A stretch of 22,629 nucleotides of DNA, from assembly GCA_900554925.1 (NCBI GenBank), contig USJG01000022.1, positions 1 to 22,629 on the forward strand, in the 5' to 3' direction. This DNA comes from an uncultured Lachnospiraceae bacterium (GTDB taxonomy: Bacteria; Bacillota; Clostridia; Lachnospirales; Lachnospiraceae). A model generated the notes under the pieces. That model made no database searches. It was not told where the DNA came from and saw nothing but the letters and a program-made list of their open reading frames with translations. Below are positions 16,701 through 22,629 of the stretch, piece after piece. The translations under genes were made by a program, and so were the position numbers. Every line of letters starts with the position of its first letter. The first letter of the stretch is position 1.

Positions 16701-17042
16701 AGGAATCAGTTAGTAGAAGCTTTTAACAGGGATGAAACCTCCGTATTTTGCATTTCGCTTAAAGCAGGAGGAACAGGCTTGAATCTTACTTCAGCGGATA
16801 TTGTAATTCATTATGATCCATGGTGGAATCTTGCAGTGCAGAATCAGGCTACAGACAGAGCCCATCGTATCGGTCAGAAGCATGTGGTCACTGTATACAA
16901 ATTAATTATGAAGGATACCATTGAGGAAAATATCATTAAGCTGCAAATGAAGAAAAAAGAGCTGGCCGATCAGATTCTGGCGGGAGAAGAAATGGGCAGT
17001 GGTAGTTTTACAAAGGAAGAGCTGCTAGAATTGCTTAGGTAA
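13740..17042 (+). CDS. SWIM zinc-finger SNF2-family DEAD/DEAH helicase
   Basis: Large Swi2/Snf2 ATPase, a dsDNA translocase type, of 1,100 residues. The ATG at 13740 has AAGGAG six bases upstream; an in-frame ATG at 13656 lies inside the neighbouring relic and lacks a good site. Domains: SWIM zinc finger C73-x-C75-x9-C85-x-H87; a long 'bacterial SNF2 helicase-associated' region to about 600; RecA-like lobe 1 with Walker A DDMGLGKT (Lys668), DEAQ box at 764-767 and LTGTPVENRLSEL; lobe 2 with ILLFSQFTSML, AGGTGLNLTSAD and motif VI QATDRAHRIGQ (to residue 1046). All motifs are intact. Such SWIM-SNF2 proteins are common single genes in Clostridia; their role is unproved. No methylase, nuclease or other defence partner is adjacent, so I do not call it part of a defence system. 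Confidence 0.94.
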   Translation: MLNKQKIKSYTGSMTYSRGLELYHQDQVLEFRVDEEDEDNIIIQALVKGSGRKKYDVEIRYNSLFDDLVDSYCECPAFYSYAGICKHCVAALLKYMDYEDRHMHISDYIKKRGADGNMRRGIVERAAFETTPAIKRLLERQSTKKLLPLKEKELYGKVGLEPYLECSGNDISVEFKVGVSHMYVLKDVFEFCRNVQEGSGYSYGQKLNFVHVMESFHEDSKELVQFLVEWVKDNGDRYWQYRYYGYSYQQVLPKLRKIPLSVSELERFLLAMGNREFIANVNGTGEKSWIITDQPLNRTMEITGKKNGISVSIDRLFGFVGRQFYIYFNEGLIYLESKEKLEPIADFITCMAQIPERQVYIEKEDIPAFGRELLPVLERFYECTKIDFDIKDYDVVPVSFEVYLDAPQKDFVTCRLMAVYGETKYSLYNKQTNNSELSRDAAAEMQMKELVASYFNAYDEKNGQMVLAQDDEKLYELLTEGIPKFQELGEVYVSEALKRIKVVSSPKVEIGVSLSGELLELGILTENMSMEQLAEILSKYEKKKKYYRLKNGDFVNVAEEKIAPLIEMKDAMGLTEAQLRKGKVVLPKYRAIYLEEEYADNDFFPMTRDEQFLKLIQNMKTVEESDYEVPASLENTLRDYQKKGFLWLKTIAGNGFGGILADDMGLGKTLQVIAFLLSEFLEAGIDDNRRSLIVTPASLVFNWNNEFQRFAPALPVHMVTAQSEERRQVVKNSGSRDILITSYDLLKRDMEAYEGISFYCQIVDEAQYIKNHNTQAARAVKEITAACHFALTGTPVENRLSELHSIFDYLMPGFLYSYKRFRNEIELPVVQNQSEEAMNKLRVMIKPFVLRRLKKDVLKDLPDKLEENIVAQMEGEQRKLYDAHVKRMKLMLDKQTEEEFRNGKIQILSELTRLRQLCCDPALVYENFSASSAKTEICLDLLKNAIEGGHKILLFSQFTSMLENLQQKMKDAGISYYTLTGATPKEKRNQLVEAFNRDETSVFCISLKAGGTGLNLTSADIVIHYDPWWNLAVQNQATDRAHRIGQKHVVTVYKLIMKDTIEENIIKLQMKKKELADQILAGEEMGSGSFTKEELLELLR

Positions 17043-17110
17043 CACAGAGGAACACAAGTCAAAGCCATGTTTTGCATTCTGCGATAAATTGGAAGCAGAA
17101 TTGGGGGTAA

Positions 17111-17475
17111 AAGATTGAAAAAGGTACTCACAGGAAGATTTTATGTATAAGCTGTTCGCCAAAGCTGAAAACTGCGACCAAAAATGCAAAAAAAGGAAAA
17201 GCACCCCTCATCAACCAAAATGGTGTACCGATAGAAATGGTTTATAAAGGATATGATAAGAGCCGCAACAGCAGTCGTTACGGTTTCCATCCGAAATATG
17301 GAGACAAACGGATTTTTTGGATACCGGAGCGGAATTGATCGGATGAACGGAAGGATAGACAGGGATTATAAGTTTGAAAAGCATACCATCCGGGGCCTCG
17401 AAAAAATGGAGATGTTTATGACGGTAACATTTCTGGTAAGCCTGACATTGGCAAAAGCAAAAATAGGGGAAGGGA
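17111..17475 (+). pseudogene. Decayed DDE-type transposase remnant
   Basis: Two frames each carry part of a transposase. The first (17111-17338) reads KKGKAPLINQNGVPIEMVYK, then GYDKSRNSSRYGFHPKYGDK and RIFWIPERN before a TGA. The second, from about 17325, reads DRMNGRIDRDYKFEKHTIRG, then LEKMEMFMTVTFLVSLTLAK and AKIGEG, which looks like the C-terminal end of IS4/IS1182-type DDE transposases (arginine-rich 'xRxNGRIDRDxxFE' helix region). A frameshift and a deletion join them, and the N-terminal half is missing. Inverted repeats and target duplications were not found. Family assignment is from memory and only approximate. Its 3' end runs directly into the T-box promoter. Confidence 0.7.
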
Positions 17476-17498
17476 AATTAATTCTATTAGATAAATAC

Positions 17499-17526
17499 TT
17501 GACAAACCATATAAAAATGTTGTACC
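17499..17526 (+). promoter_or_regulatory. Probable promoter of the T-box leader
   Basis: Perfect -35 TTGACA (17499-17504). The best -10 candidate, TGTACC at 16-bp spacing, is poor. The position, about 75 bp before AGAGAG, suits a T-box transcript. Confidence 0.45.
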
Positions 17527-17529
17527 TTT

Positions 17530-17800
17530 TAAAGCATAAAAGCAATGACGAAGACAGTACCTGTTTTTTGAACGTTTCAGAGAGCCGGGGCAGGTGAAAG
17601 CCGGTACCAGTAAGAAAACAGCGAAAATCACTTCCGAGCTGCGAACTGAAAAAAGCGAAAGCTTCTGAAGTAAGTTTTGCCGGATTCCTCCGTTATTGGA
17701 AAGCATATTAAACCGTAGTATAACCGGTGCGTATGAGTAAACAGGTGGTATAACGAAGCATTTATGGCCTCGTCCTTTTTACAGGATGGGGCTTGTTTTT
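17530..17800 (+). ncRNA. T-box riboswitch, probable Ile (AUC) specifier, without a downstream gene
   Basis: Leader RNA that senses uncharged tRNA. Landmarks occur in the right order: AGAGAG (17579-17584); the Stem I apical motif AGGTGAAAGCCGG; the specifier-loop context GCGAAA-ATC-ACTTCCGAGC with ATC at 17627-17629; GAAGTAAG (Stem II S-turn type, 17667); CCGTTA (17690); the T-box ACAGGTGGTATAACGA with the tRNA-pairing bulge TGGT at 17746-17749; then a terminator. TGGT pairs with ACCA, fitting the A discriminator of tRNA-Ile. The antiterminator can form by pairing GG and ACGA with TCGT and CC. The AUC call comes from aligning the segment by eye to the glyQS leader (CGAAA-GGC-AUUCUUGAGC). No plus-strand gene follows, so the regulated gene is gone. 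Confidence 0.88.
17767..17800 (+). terminator. T-box terminator
   Basis: GCCTCGTCC (17767-17775) pairs with GGATGGGGC (17784-17792) and is followed by TTGTTTTT. Its 5' arm is the strand shared with the T-box antiterminator. Confidence 0.88.
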
Positions 17801-17802
17801 AT

Positions 17803-17835
17803 ATAACAGGAAATTTCTCCGGATTTTCCTGTTAT
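17803..17835. repeat. 33-nt ATAACAGGAAA hairpin, copy 2
   Basis: Identical to 11875-11907 except for one C/T change, with arms ATAACAGGAAA and TTTCCTGTTAT. It directly abuts the dispersed element that begins at about 17834. A diverged hairpin of the same plan precedes the copy at 22526. Confidence 0.85.
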
Positions 17836-18145
17836 GATTCGGGTATCAAAAGGTGCCTGGTAAATTTGGAATCGGCAGATTGCACTAAAGAAATTGCTAA
17901 GCTGTCATTGCGGTGGAAAATGAGATTTTCTTAATGGCCTTAAGTAGCGCAGCAATTTCGGGACATGGATGTCCCGAAAAGTCCGCTATGAGCCTGGATA
18001 GCGAATTGCGGATGGTTGCGTAAAGATAGACAGACTTCCTTAAGTACATTTAGAAAATCCATTTTCCGAAGCTGACAGCGTGCAATTCCTTTTGAGCAAT
18101 CTACCAGGAACACTTTCTAAAAGCACCTTTTGTCACCCAAATCAT
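17834..18145. repeat. MITE-like non-coding element, full copy with long imperfect inverted ends
   Basis: The left end (ATGATTCGGGTATCAAAAGG...) and the reverse complement of the right end (ATGATTTGGGTGACAAAAGG...) align over roughly 110 bp with small gaps. Shared blocks are TGGTA, GAAATTGC/GGAATTGC, GCTGTCA, GGAAAATG and ATTTTCT. The centre holds a 10-bp hairpin TTTCGGGACA-TGGA-TGTCCCGAAA (17956-17979) and CGCTAT/ATAGCG. No open frame fits a transposase. Positions 17836-17939 align without gaps to 22526-22629 with 11 differences in 104 bases. It lies between the T-box terminator and the converging GH13 terminator. Confidence 0.8.
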
Positions 18146-18148
18146 ACA

Positions 18149-18191
18149 ACAAAAAACCGGGAAGCACATCTGCCAGTCAGGCTCCCCGGTT
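18149..18191 (-). terminator. Terminator of the GH13 gene
   Basis: On the minus strand AACCGGGGAGC pairs with GCTTCCCGGTT (one G-U) around a 15-base loop and is followed by TTTTTT. It lies 36 bp past the stop codon. Confidence 0.9.
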
Positions 18192-18226
18192 ATACTTATT
18201 TCCTTTTATTTAGTAATCTTATATTT

Positions 18227-19537
18227 TTATTTCTCCATCTTCCAGAAATATGCGCTGTAGGCGGGTAAGGTACTGCCTCCGCCAAAGTCATGTATTTTTC
18301 CGCTGATCAGGTCCGTGGCCAGTCCGCAGCCCGCGTCAAAATGGGCAGTATAAGGCTCGCTGTCCGCATTGATGGCAACCAATACTCTTTCCTCCTGCGT
18401 CTTTCTCTCAAAAATACACTGCTTATTTGTCAGAACTACGGAGCGGAAATCTCCATAGCATAATGCCCTGGATGACTTCTTGGCAGCGGAAAGCTTACTG
18501 ATCCACTCAGAAAGCTCATTAAAGACAGGCTCCGGAAAGCTGGCCCTAAGCGCAGGATCACCTTCACTTTTATTTGCCTTTGCTCCCCATTCGCTTCCAT
18601 AATAAATACAGGGGATTCCCGGCATACCAAAACACATTGCATAAATAAGGGGAAGATGCTTTTCATTGCTTAAAATGCTGGCCACTCTGGTAACATCATG
18701 ATTGTCCACAAAGGACAACATATGTTTTCCCTTATAAAGGGTCCAGTTCTCCGGCCCGAACTGCCGAAGCAGTGAGTGAACGATCTCAAACATATTCATG
18801 CTGTTAAAGCTGGAATACAACCCTTTATAACATTCATAATTGGTGGCAGAATGAAGCATTTCATCATTTACCATACGGTTGTAATCTCCATGGAGCATCT
18901 CTCCTAAAAGATAGAAATCCTGCTTCAGTCCATCTGTAAAGCTTCTCAGCCTTCTTACAAAATTTTCATCAAGGCAATAAGCCACATCAAGGCGCAGACC
19001 ATCAATGTCGAACTCATCTACCCAGTATTTTACCGCATCTAAAATATGATCCACTACCTGAGGATTTTGAAGATTCAGTTTAACCAGGTCATAATTCCCT
19101 TCCCAGCCTTCGTACCAAAGACCATCATTGTAGTTGGAATTTCCCTCCAGACTAATGTGAAACCAATGAAGATAGGGAGAATTTTCTCTGTTTTTCACCA
19201 CATCCTGAAACTGATAAAATCCTCTTCCCACATGGTTAAATACACCGTCCAATACTACCTTGATGCCATTTTCGTGAAGCTTAGCGCAAACCTCCTTAAA
19301 ATCCTCATTGGTGCCCAGACGTACGTCAATCTTTTTATAGTCTCTGGTATTATATCCATGGGTATCAGATTCAAATACCGGTGAAAAATAAACAGCGTTA
19401 ATTCCAAGCTGCTTCATATGGGGAATCCACTCCTCAACCTTCCTGATCCTGCTTGTCAGAACACCATCATTTTCAAAGGGGGCCCCGCAAAAGCCAAGGG
19501 GATAAATCTGATAAAAAACACTTTCATATGCCCACAT
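18227..19537 (-). CDS. GH13 alpha-glucan hydrolase (alpha-amylase/neopullulanase type)
   Basis: Alpha-amylase-family glycosidase acting on alpha-1,4 (possibly alpha-1,6) glucans or maltodextrins. It has 436 residues. No signal peptide is present (MWAYESVFYQIYPLG starts directly in the barrel), so it is intracellular. All four GH13 regions are present: DGVFNH (97-102), GLRLDVA with nucleophile Asp184, LLGEMLHGD with acid/base Glu213, and FVDNHD with Asp281. The N-terminal CBM34-like domain of classic neopullulanases/cyclomaltodextrinases is absent, and a short beta-domain closes the C-terminus. ATG 19537 follows AGGAGGC. It is transcribed alone, with its own terminator. Extracellular starch breakdown would need other genes, and exact specificity is not determinable. 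Confidence 0.93.
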   Translation of the reverse strand: MWAYESVFYQIYPLGFCGAPFENDGVLTSRIRKVEEWIPHMKQLGINAVYFSPVFESDTHGYNTRDYKKIDVRLGTNEDFKEVCAKLHENGIKVVLDGVFNHVGRGFYQFQDVVKNRENSPYLHWFHISLEGNSNYNDGLWYEGWEGNYDLVKLNLQNPQVVDHILDAVKYWVDEFDIDGLRLDVAYCLDENFVRRLRSFTDGLKQDFYLLGEMLHGDYNRMVNDEMLHSATNYECYKGLYSSFNSMNMFEIVHSLLRQFGPENWTLYKGKHMLSFVDNHDVTRVASILSNEKHLPLIYAMCFGMPGIPCIYYGSEWGAKANKSEGDPALRASFPEPVFNELSEWISKLSAAKKSSRALCYGDFRSVVLTNKQCIFERKTQEERVLVAINADSEPYTAHFDAGCGLATDLISGKIHDFGGGSTLPAYSAYFWKMEK

Positions 19538-20036
19538 ATTTTTTGCCTCCTGATTTCTTATCCTATTTCTATTATCTGCTATTTACAGAATGTTATTATT
19601 TTAGCATATTTTTACCTTTCTGTATATGCTCCCTGCCTAAAAAGCCCTTCCTTTTTCTTCATCATACCCTGCAAAATCCTCTGTTTACGCCGCATTTCTT
19701 ATTTTGGTACTGATTTGGTCAATTTTTATCCGGTTTTCATTGACCAGATAAGTATTTTTGAACTTTTGAAATTTCTCTCATTCAAATTTTAACTAAAAAT
19801 CACTTACAGGGTTTTTACAAAAAAATGGCAAAAAACAGAGAAATCCCCAATTTCCACATAGTTATCCACAATGACATTTATGTCATTTTTTATGACTCAA
19901 CTACTTTTTTCTTAAAAATTCGACGTCATTTTTTCCACAATCCTTCATTTTTCAGCATTTTTTTATCCAAAGGAGTCAAATTTTTTATAGCTCATACTTT
20001 TCGCGGTCAGCATATCTTCCTTTCCATAAACAAATA
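19538..20036. other. AT-rich 500-bp intergenic region with DnaA-box 9-mers
   Basis: No credible gene. It holds a perfect DnaA box TTATCCACA (19862-19870), near matches TTTTCCACA (19931-19939) and TTATCCAAA (19973-19981), and many A/T runs. A small hairpin AATGACA-TTTA-TGTCATT with a T-run is at 19870-19890. A second perfect box, inverted (TGTGGATAA, 20040-20048), lies in the helicase terminator stem just beyond. It separates two minus-strand genes. Confidence 0.6.
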
Positions 20037-20058
20037 GCATGTGGATAACTCCACATGC
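20033..20058 (-). terminator. Hairpin terminator of the nuclease-helicase gene
   Basis: GCATGTGGA (20037-20045) and TCCACATGC (20050-20058) form a perfect 9-bp stem with a 4-base loop, 4 bp past the stop codon of the minus-strand gene. On that strand it is followed by the T-rich TATTTGTTT, a weak tract. Confidence 0.65.
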
Positions 20059-20062
20059 CATT

Positions 20063-22423
20063 TTAAAGCCATTCATTCCAGAATCGTTCAATTCTTTTTT
20101 CTATCTGCTCTAAAGAGACCCTTTCATACTCTTCCCATTCTCTGGGAAACATCCTTTTATAGGATACCGTAAGAAATCTTTCATCTAAAAGCGCTACGAT
20201 TCCCACGTCCTCCACTGTACGGATCACGCGGCCTGCTGCCTGAAGGACCTTGTTCATTCCCGGATACTTATAAGCAAAATCAAATCCATTATCTCCCTGG
20301 CTATCAAAAAACTTCTTTAATATTTCCCTCTCGTTGCATACCTGGGGCAAACCTGTTCCCACAATGACCACACCAATCAGACTGTCATTTTTAAGATCGA
20401 TCCCCTCGCTGAAAATTCCGCCAAGCACGCAAAAACCCAGAAGGGTATTTCTCCTTCCTTCCCGTTCTCCCTCTCTGTCTCCAACTCCAAACCTTGCCAG
20501 AAATGCCTCTCTGCTTTCTTCATCCATATACTCTTCCTGCAAAAGGCATTCTGTCTGGTCCTTTTCCAGAAAATATTGGCTGTACACATCATATACCTTC
20601 TGCAAAAATGCGTGGGAAGGGAAAAATATCATGTAATTTCCTTCCCTCTGAATGGCGATCCTGTGAATATATGCGGCAATATTGTAATACTCTCCCTCTG
20701 ACCTCCTGGAGTATTTGCTGGTTACATCTTCCGCAATAAACAGCCCTTTTTTGCGAGGATCAAAAACGGAATGGGCATAGACCTCATAGTCTCCCTCCTC
20801 TGCCCCCAGGAGCCGCTTATAATATTGAATGGGAAGCAGCGTTGCCGAAAAAAGAATGGTACTTCTTCCCCTCATCATACATTCCCGAAGATTCTTAGAA
20901 GGATTGACGCAAAAAAGCTTAATGACAAAGCCTCCGTCCGTCTCCAGCTGTGTATAGATCACATAATTTTTATCCAGCTTATCATTAATCAGCAGGAAAT
21001 GAGAGATTTCAAAATAAAAATCCAGGATGTCCTTTCTCACCGGACTTTCCTCATGTTCCTCCAGATAAGCTTCCATTGTAGCCGAAAGCCTCACCAGATC
21101 CCTTACAAAAGGCGCCGTCTCTGTATCATCCAGATAAGCGTAATTTTCGCATTGTCGTTTCAGTTCCAGCAATTCCCGGTTACAGCGTTCCAATTGCCTG
21201 TACATTTTGCCGTCGTAATCCTTCACTGTCTTTTTGAGGGTCAGGAAATCTTCTTTTTTAAGGACTGCGCTGTACATGTCACGCCCCCGCTCCACCAGAT
21301 TGTGGGCCTCGTCTATAAGGAAAATATAATCTTCGCTGACTCCTTCCGCAAAAAACCTTTTTAAATATACGTGAGGGTCAAACAAGTAATTGTAATCACA
21401 GATTACTGCATCTGCAAAAAGGCTCATATCAAGACACATCTCAAAAGGGCATACCCGATGCTTTTGCGCAAACTTAACGACAGCCTCCCTGTTAAAGCTG
21501 TCGCTATGGGTAAGCAGATCATAAATTGCATCATTGATACGGTCAAAATGTCCTCTGGCATAAGGACAATATTCCGGATTACACTCCGTCTCCTCCATAA
21601 AGCAGATTTTATCCTTTGCAGTCAGAGTGACCGATTTCAGCTTCAGTCCCTGATGACGCATAAGCTCTATGGTATCTTCTGCAACTGTTCTGGTAATGGT
21701 TTTGGCGGTCAGGTAAAAAATTCTCTGCCCCATCCCTTCTCCCATTGCCTTAACAGCCGGAAACAGGGTTGAAATTGTTTTCCCCACCCCTGTAGGCGCT
21801 TCAATAAATAGTTTCCTTTTATGATAAATGGTCTGGTAAACATAAGCGGCAAGCTCCTTTTGCCCCTTTCGATATTCAAAGGGAAATACCAGTTCCTTAA
21901 TAGACTGCTGGCGCAGGCGCTGCCACTGAAACTGAAAATCGGCCCATTTCCTGTACTGCTCCATTATCTGTAAAAACCACTCTGACAATTCTTCCATTTC
22001 ATATTCAAAATGAAAATACCTGATCTCCTCCGTATCAATGTTGCAGTAAGTAAGCCTCACCCTTATCGTTTTTAAACCATTCTGCTTTCCATAAATATAT
22101 GCATAACATTTTGCCTGAGCCAAATGTACCGGAACAGCTTCCTTCAGCTTATGTATATCCCTGTAAGTTCCCTTGATCTCGTCAATGGTAACCAGCTTTA
22201 AATCCTGAATAATAATTCCATCCGCTCTTCCTTCAATGCGTATTTCGTAATCGGGCGTTTCAAAAATATGGCGCAGAAATACCTCCGCATGATAATCCGA
22301 GCCCATTCTTCTCTGGATCATGCGATGAATACGTCCGCCCTCCTGCATGGCATTGTCAGGCGATGCCGCTCTTGTGTTATCAATATTGCCTGATCGTAAA
22401 ATAAATTCTACCAGGTTCCTCAC
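20063..22423 (-). CDS. PD-(D/E)XK nuclease fused to XPD/DinG-type Fe-S DNA helicase
   Basis: Predicted 5'-3' superfamily 2 DNA helicase with a fused nuclease domain, 786 residues from GTG 22423. The N-terminal RecB/Cas4-like part has Asp68 (EGRADGI), Glu82-x-Lys84 (DEIKG) and the trailing Gln103 (LAQAKCYAY), so the nuclease site looks complete. The helicase part has Walker A APTGVGKT (209-216), Fe-S cysteines 274, 281, 286 and 325 as in XPD/DinG, DEAH at 371-374, and the C-terminal GGIFSEGIDL and QAAGRVIRT motifs. It is widespread in Clostridia as a single gene, probably in DNA repair or replication-conflict resolution; this is inference. The family motif EIQISVRNLVEFILRSG starts upstream of the GTG, and its first codon here is ACG (22441-22439) instead of ATG, so the native start seems mutated. 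An in-frame TAA lies further upstream. Confidence 0.92.
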   Translation of the reverse strand: MRNLVEFILRSGNIDNTRAASPDNAMQEGGRIHRMIQRRMGSDYHAEVFLRHIFETPDYEIRIEGRADGIIIQDLKLVTIDEIKGTYRDIHKLKEAVPVHLAQAKCYAYIYGKQNGLKTIRVRLTYCNIDTEEIRYFHFEYEMEELSEWFLQIMEQYRKWADFQFQWQRLRQQSIKELVFPFEYRKGQKELAAYVYQTIYHKRKLFIEAPTGVGKTISTLFPAVKAMGEGMGQRIFYLTAKTITRTVAEDTIELMRHQGLKLKSVTLTAKDKICFMEETECNPEYCPYARGHFDRINDAIYDLLTHSDSFNREAVVKFAQKHRVCPFEMCLDMSLFADAVICDYNYLFDPHVYLKRFFAEGVSEDYIFLIDEAHNLVERGRDMYSAVLKKEDFLTLKKTVKDYDGKMYRQLERCNRELLELKRQCENYAYLDDTETAPFVRDLVRLSATMEAYLEEHEESPVRKDILDFYFEISHFLLINDKLDKNYVIYTQLETDGGFVIKLFCVNPSKNLRECMMRGRSTILFSATLLPIQYYKRLLGAEEGDYEVYAHSVFDPRKKGLFIAEDVTSKYSRRSEGEYYNIAAYIHRIAIQREGNYMIFFPSHAFLQKVYDVYSQYFLEKDQTECLLQEEYMDEESREAFLARFGVGDREGEREGRRNTLLGFCVLGGIFSEGIDLKNDSLIGVVIVGTGLPQVCNEREILKKFFDSQGDNGFDFAYKYPGMNKVLQAAGRVIRTVEDVGIVALLDERFLTVSYKRMFPREWEEYERVSLEQIEKRIERFWNEWL

Positions 22424-22493
22424 TGAAATTTGTATTTCCGTAACAACACCCGCCTTTCCGCTACAGCGCGTTCCTACCCAAAGTCTTTTTTAT

Positions 22494-22525
22494 CGTATAG
22501 GAACTTCAACGGAATTTCCTATACG
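22494..22525. repeat. Hairpin at the head of repeat copy 3
   Basis: CGTATAGGAA...TTCCTATACG forms a 10-bp stem. It occupies the same place relative to the repeat as the ATAACAGGAAA hairpin does at 17803-17835, but with different arm sequence, so the pairing and not the bases is kept. Confidence 0.65.
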
Positions 22526-22629
22526 GATTCGAGTGTCAAAAGGGGCTTGGTAAATTTAAAATCGGAAGATTGCACAAAAGGAATTGCTAAGCTGTCATTG
22601 CGGAGGAAAATGAGATTTTCTTAATGGTC
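22526..22629 (+). repeat. Dispersed element, copy 3, cut by window edge
   Basis: A 104-base gap-free match (11 differences) to 17836-17939. It begins GATTCGAGTGTCAAAAGGGG and runs to the last base, so the rest lies outside. It begins about 100 bp upstream of the helicase GTG start, in the region where that gene's promoter should be. Confidence 0.85.

Noticed and set aside
12005..19537. LacI-type regulator controlling the GH13 gene
   Set aside because: They are 5 kb apart, and I saw no matching operator in front of the GH13 gene.
19850..20048. A second chromosomal or plasmid origin
   Set aside because: Only a few DnaA boxes, one of them part of a terminator hairpin, and no dnaA, dnaN or rep gene nearby; kept only as a low-key finding.
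20771..21772. Two long plus-strand open frames (197 and 133 codons)
   Set aside because: Antisense shadows of the intact nuclease-helicase gene.
13740..22423. Anti-phage defence island built from the SNF2 helicase, DUF4143 ATPase and Cas4-like nuclease-helicase
   Set aside because: The genes are separated by unrelated genes and relics, lie on different strands, and lack typical partners such as methylases or known effectors; each is common as a single chromosomal gene in Clostridia.

Overview
The window is a chromosomal segment of an endospore-forming, low-to-medium GC member of the Clostridia, most likely Lachnospiraceae. This is inferred from the gene order ispA-dxs-tlyA-nadK-argR-recN-spoIVB, the ribosome-binding sites, a CIRCE/HrcA site, a T-box leader and the protein families. 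The species cannot be named from the sequence alone.

Region 1 (1-8206) is a conserved housekeeping block on the plus strand: isoprenoid synthesis (ispA, cut by the window edge, and dxs), an rRNA methyltransferase (tlyA), NAD kinase, the arginine repressor, recN and the sporulation protease gene spoIVB. A strong terminator follows recN. A good forespore-type -10 box sits at its left edge, so spoIVB probably has its own start. In many Firmicutes spo0A follows spoIVB; here it does not.

Region 2 (8207-9973) is accessory: a cluster of palindromes and short direct repeats, then an AT-rich AAA/DUF4143 ATPase gene with its own promoter embedded in a 33-bp-periodic repeat.

Region 3 (9974-13045) holds a DUF362/two-[4Fe-4S] protein, a CIRCE-controlled small heat-shock protein, and a LacI-family repressor on the minus strand, with repeats in the gaps.

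Region 4 (13046-18226) has a large SWIM-SNF2 helicase gene flanked by gene debris. On its left is a promoter, an attenuator-like leader and the collapsed remnant of a branched-chain-amino-acid-type binding protein gene. On its right is a two-frame transposase remnant, then a well-preserved T-box riboswitch (probable isoleucine specifier) with its terminator but no gene to control, then a ~310-bp non-coding element with long imperfect terminal inverted repeats. Related copies of one end of this element lie at 11166-11210 and 22526-22629.

Region 5 (18227-22629) carries two minus-strand genes: an intracellular GH13 alpha-glucan hydrolase and a fused PD-(D/E)XK nuclease/XPD-DinG-type Fe-S helicase. 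The AT-rich gap between them contains two perfect and two near-perfect DnaA-box 9-mers. The helicase seems to have lost its ancestral start codon (ACG where ATG is expected).

I found no CRISPR array, tRNA, rRNA or recognisable defence operon. The most notable items are the orphan T-box, the repeat family beside it and the relic genes that show how the locus was remodelled.
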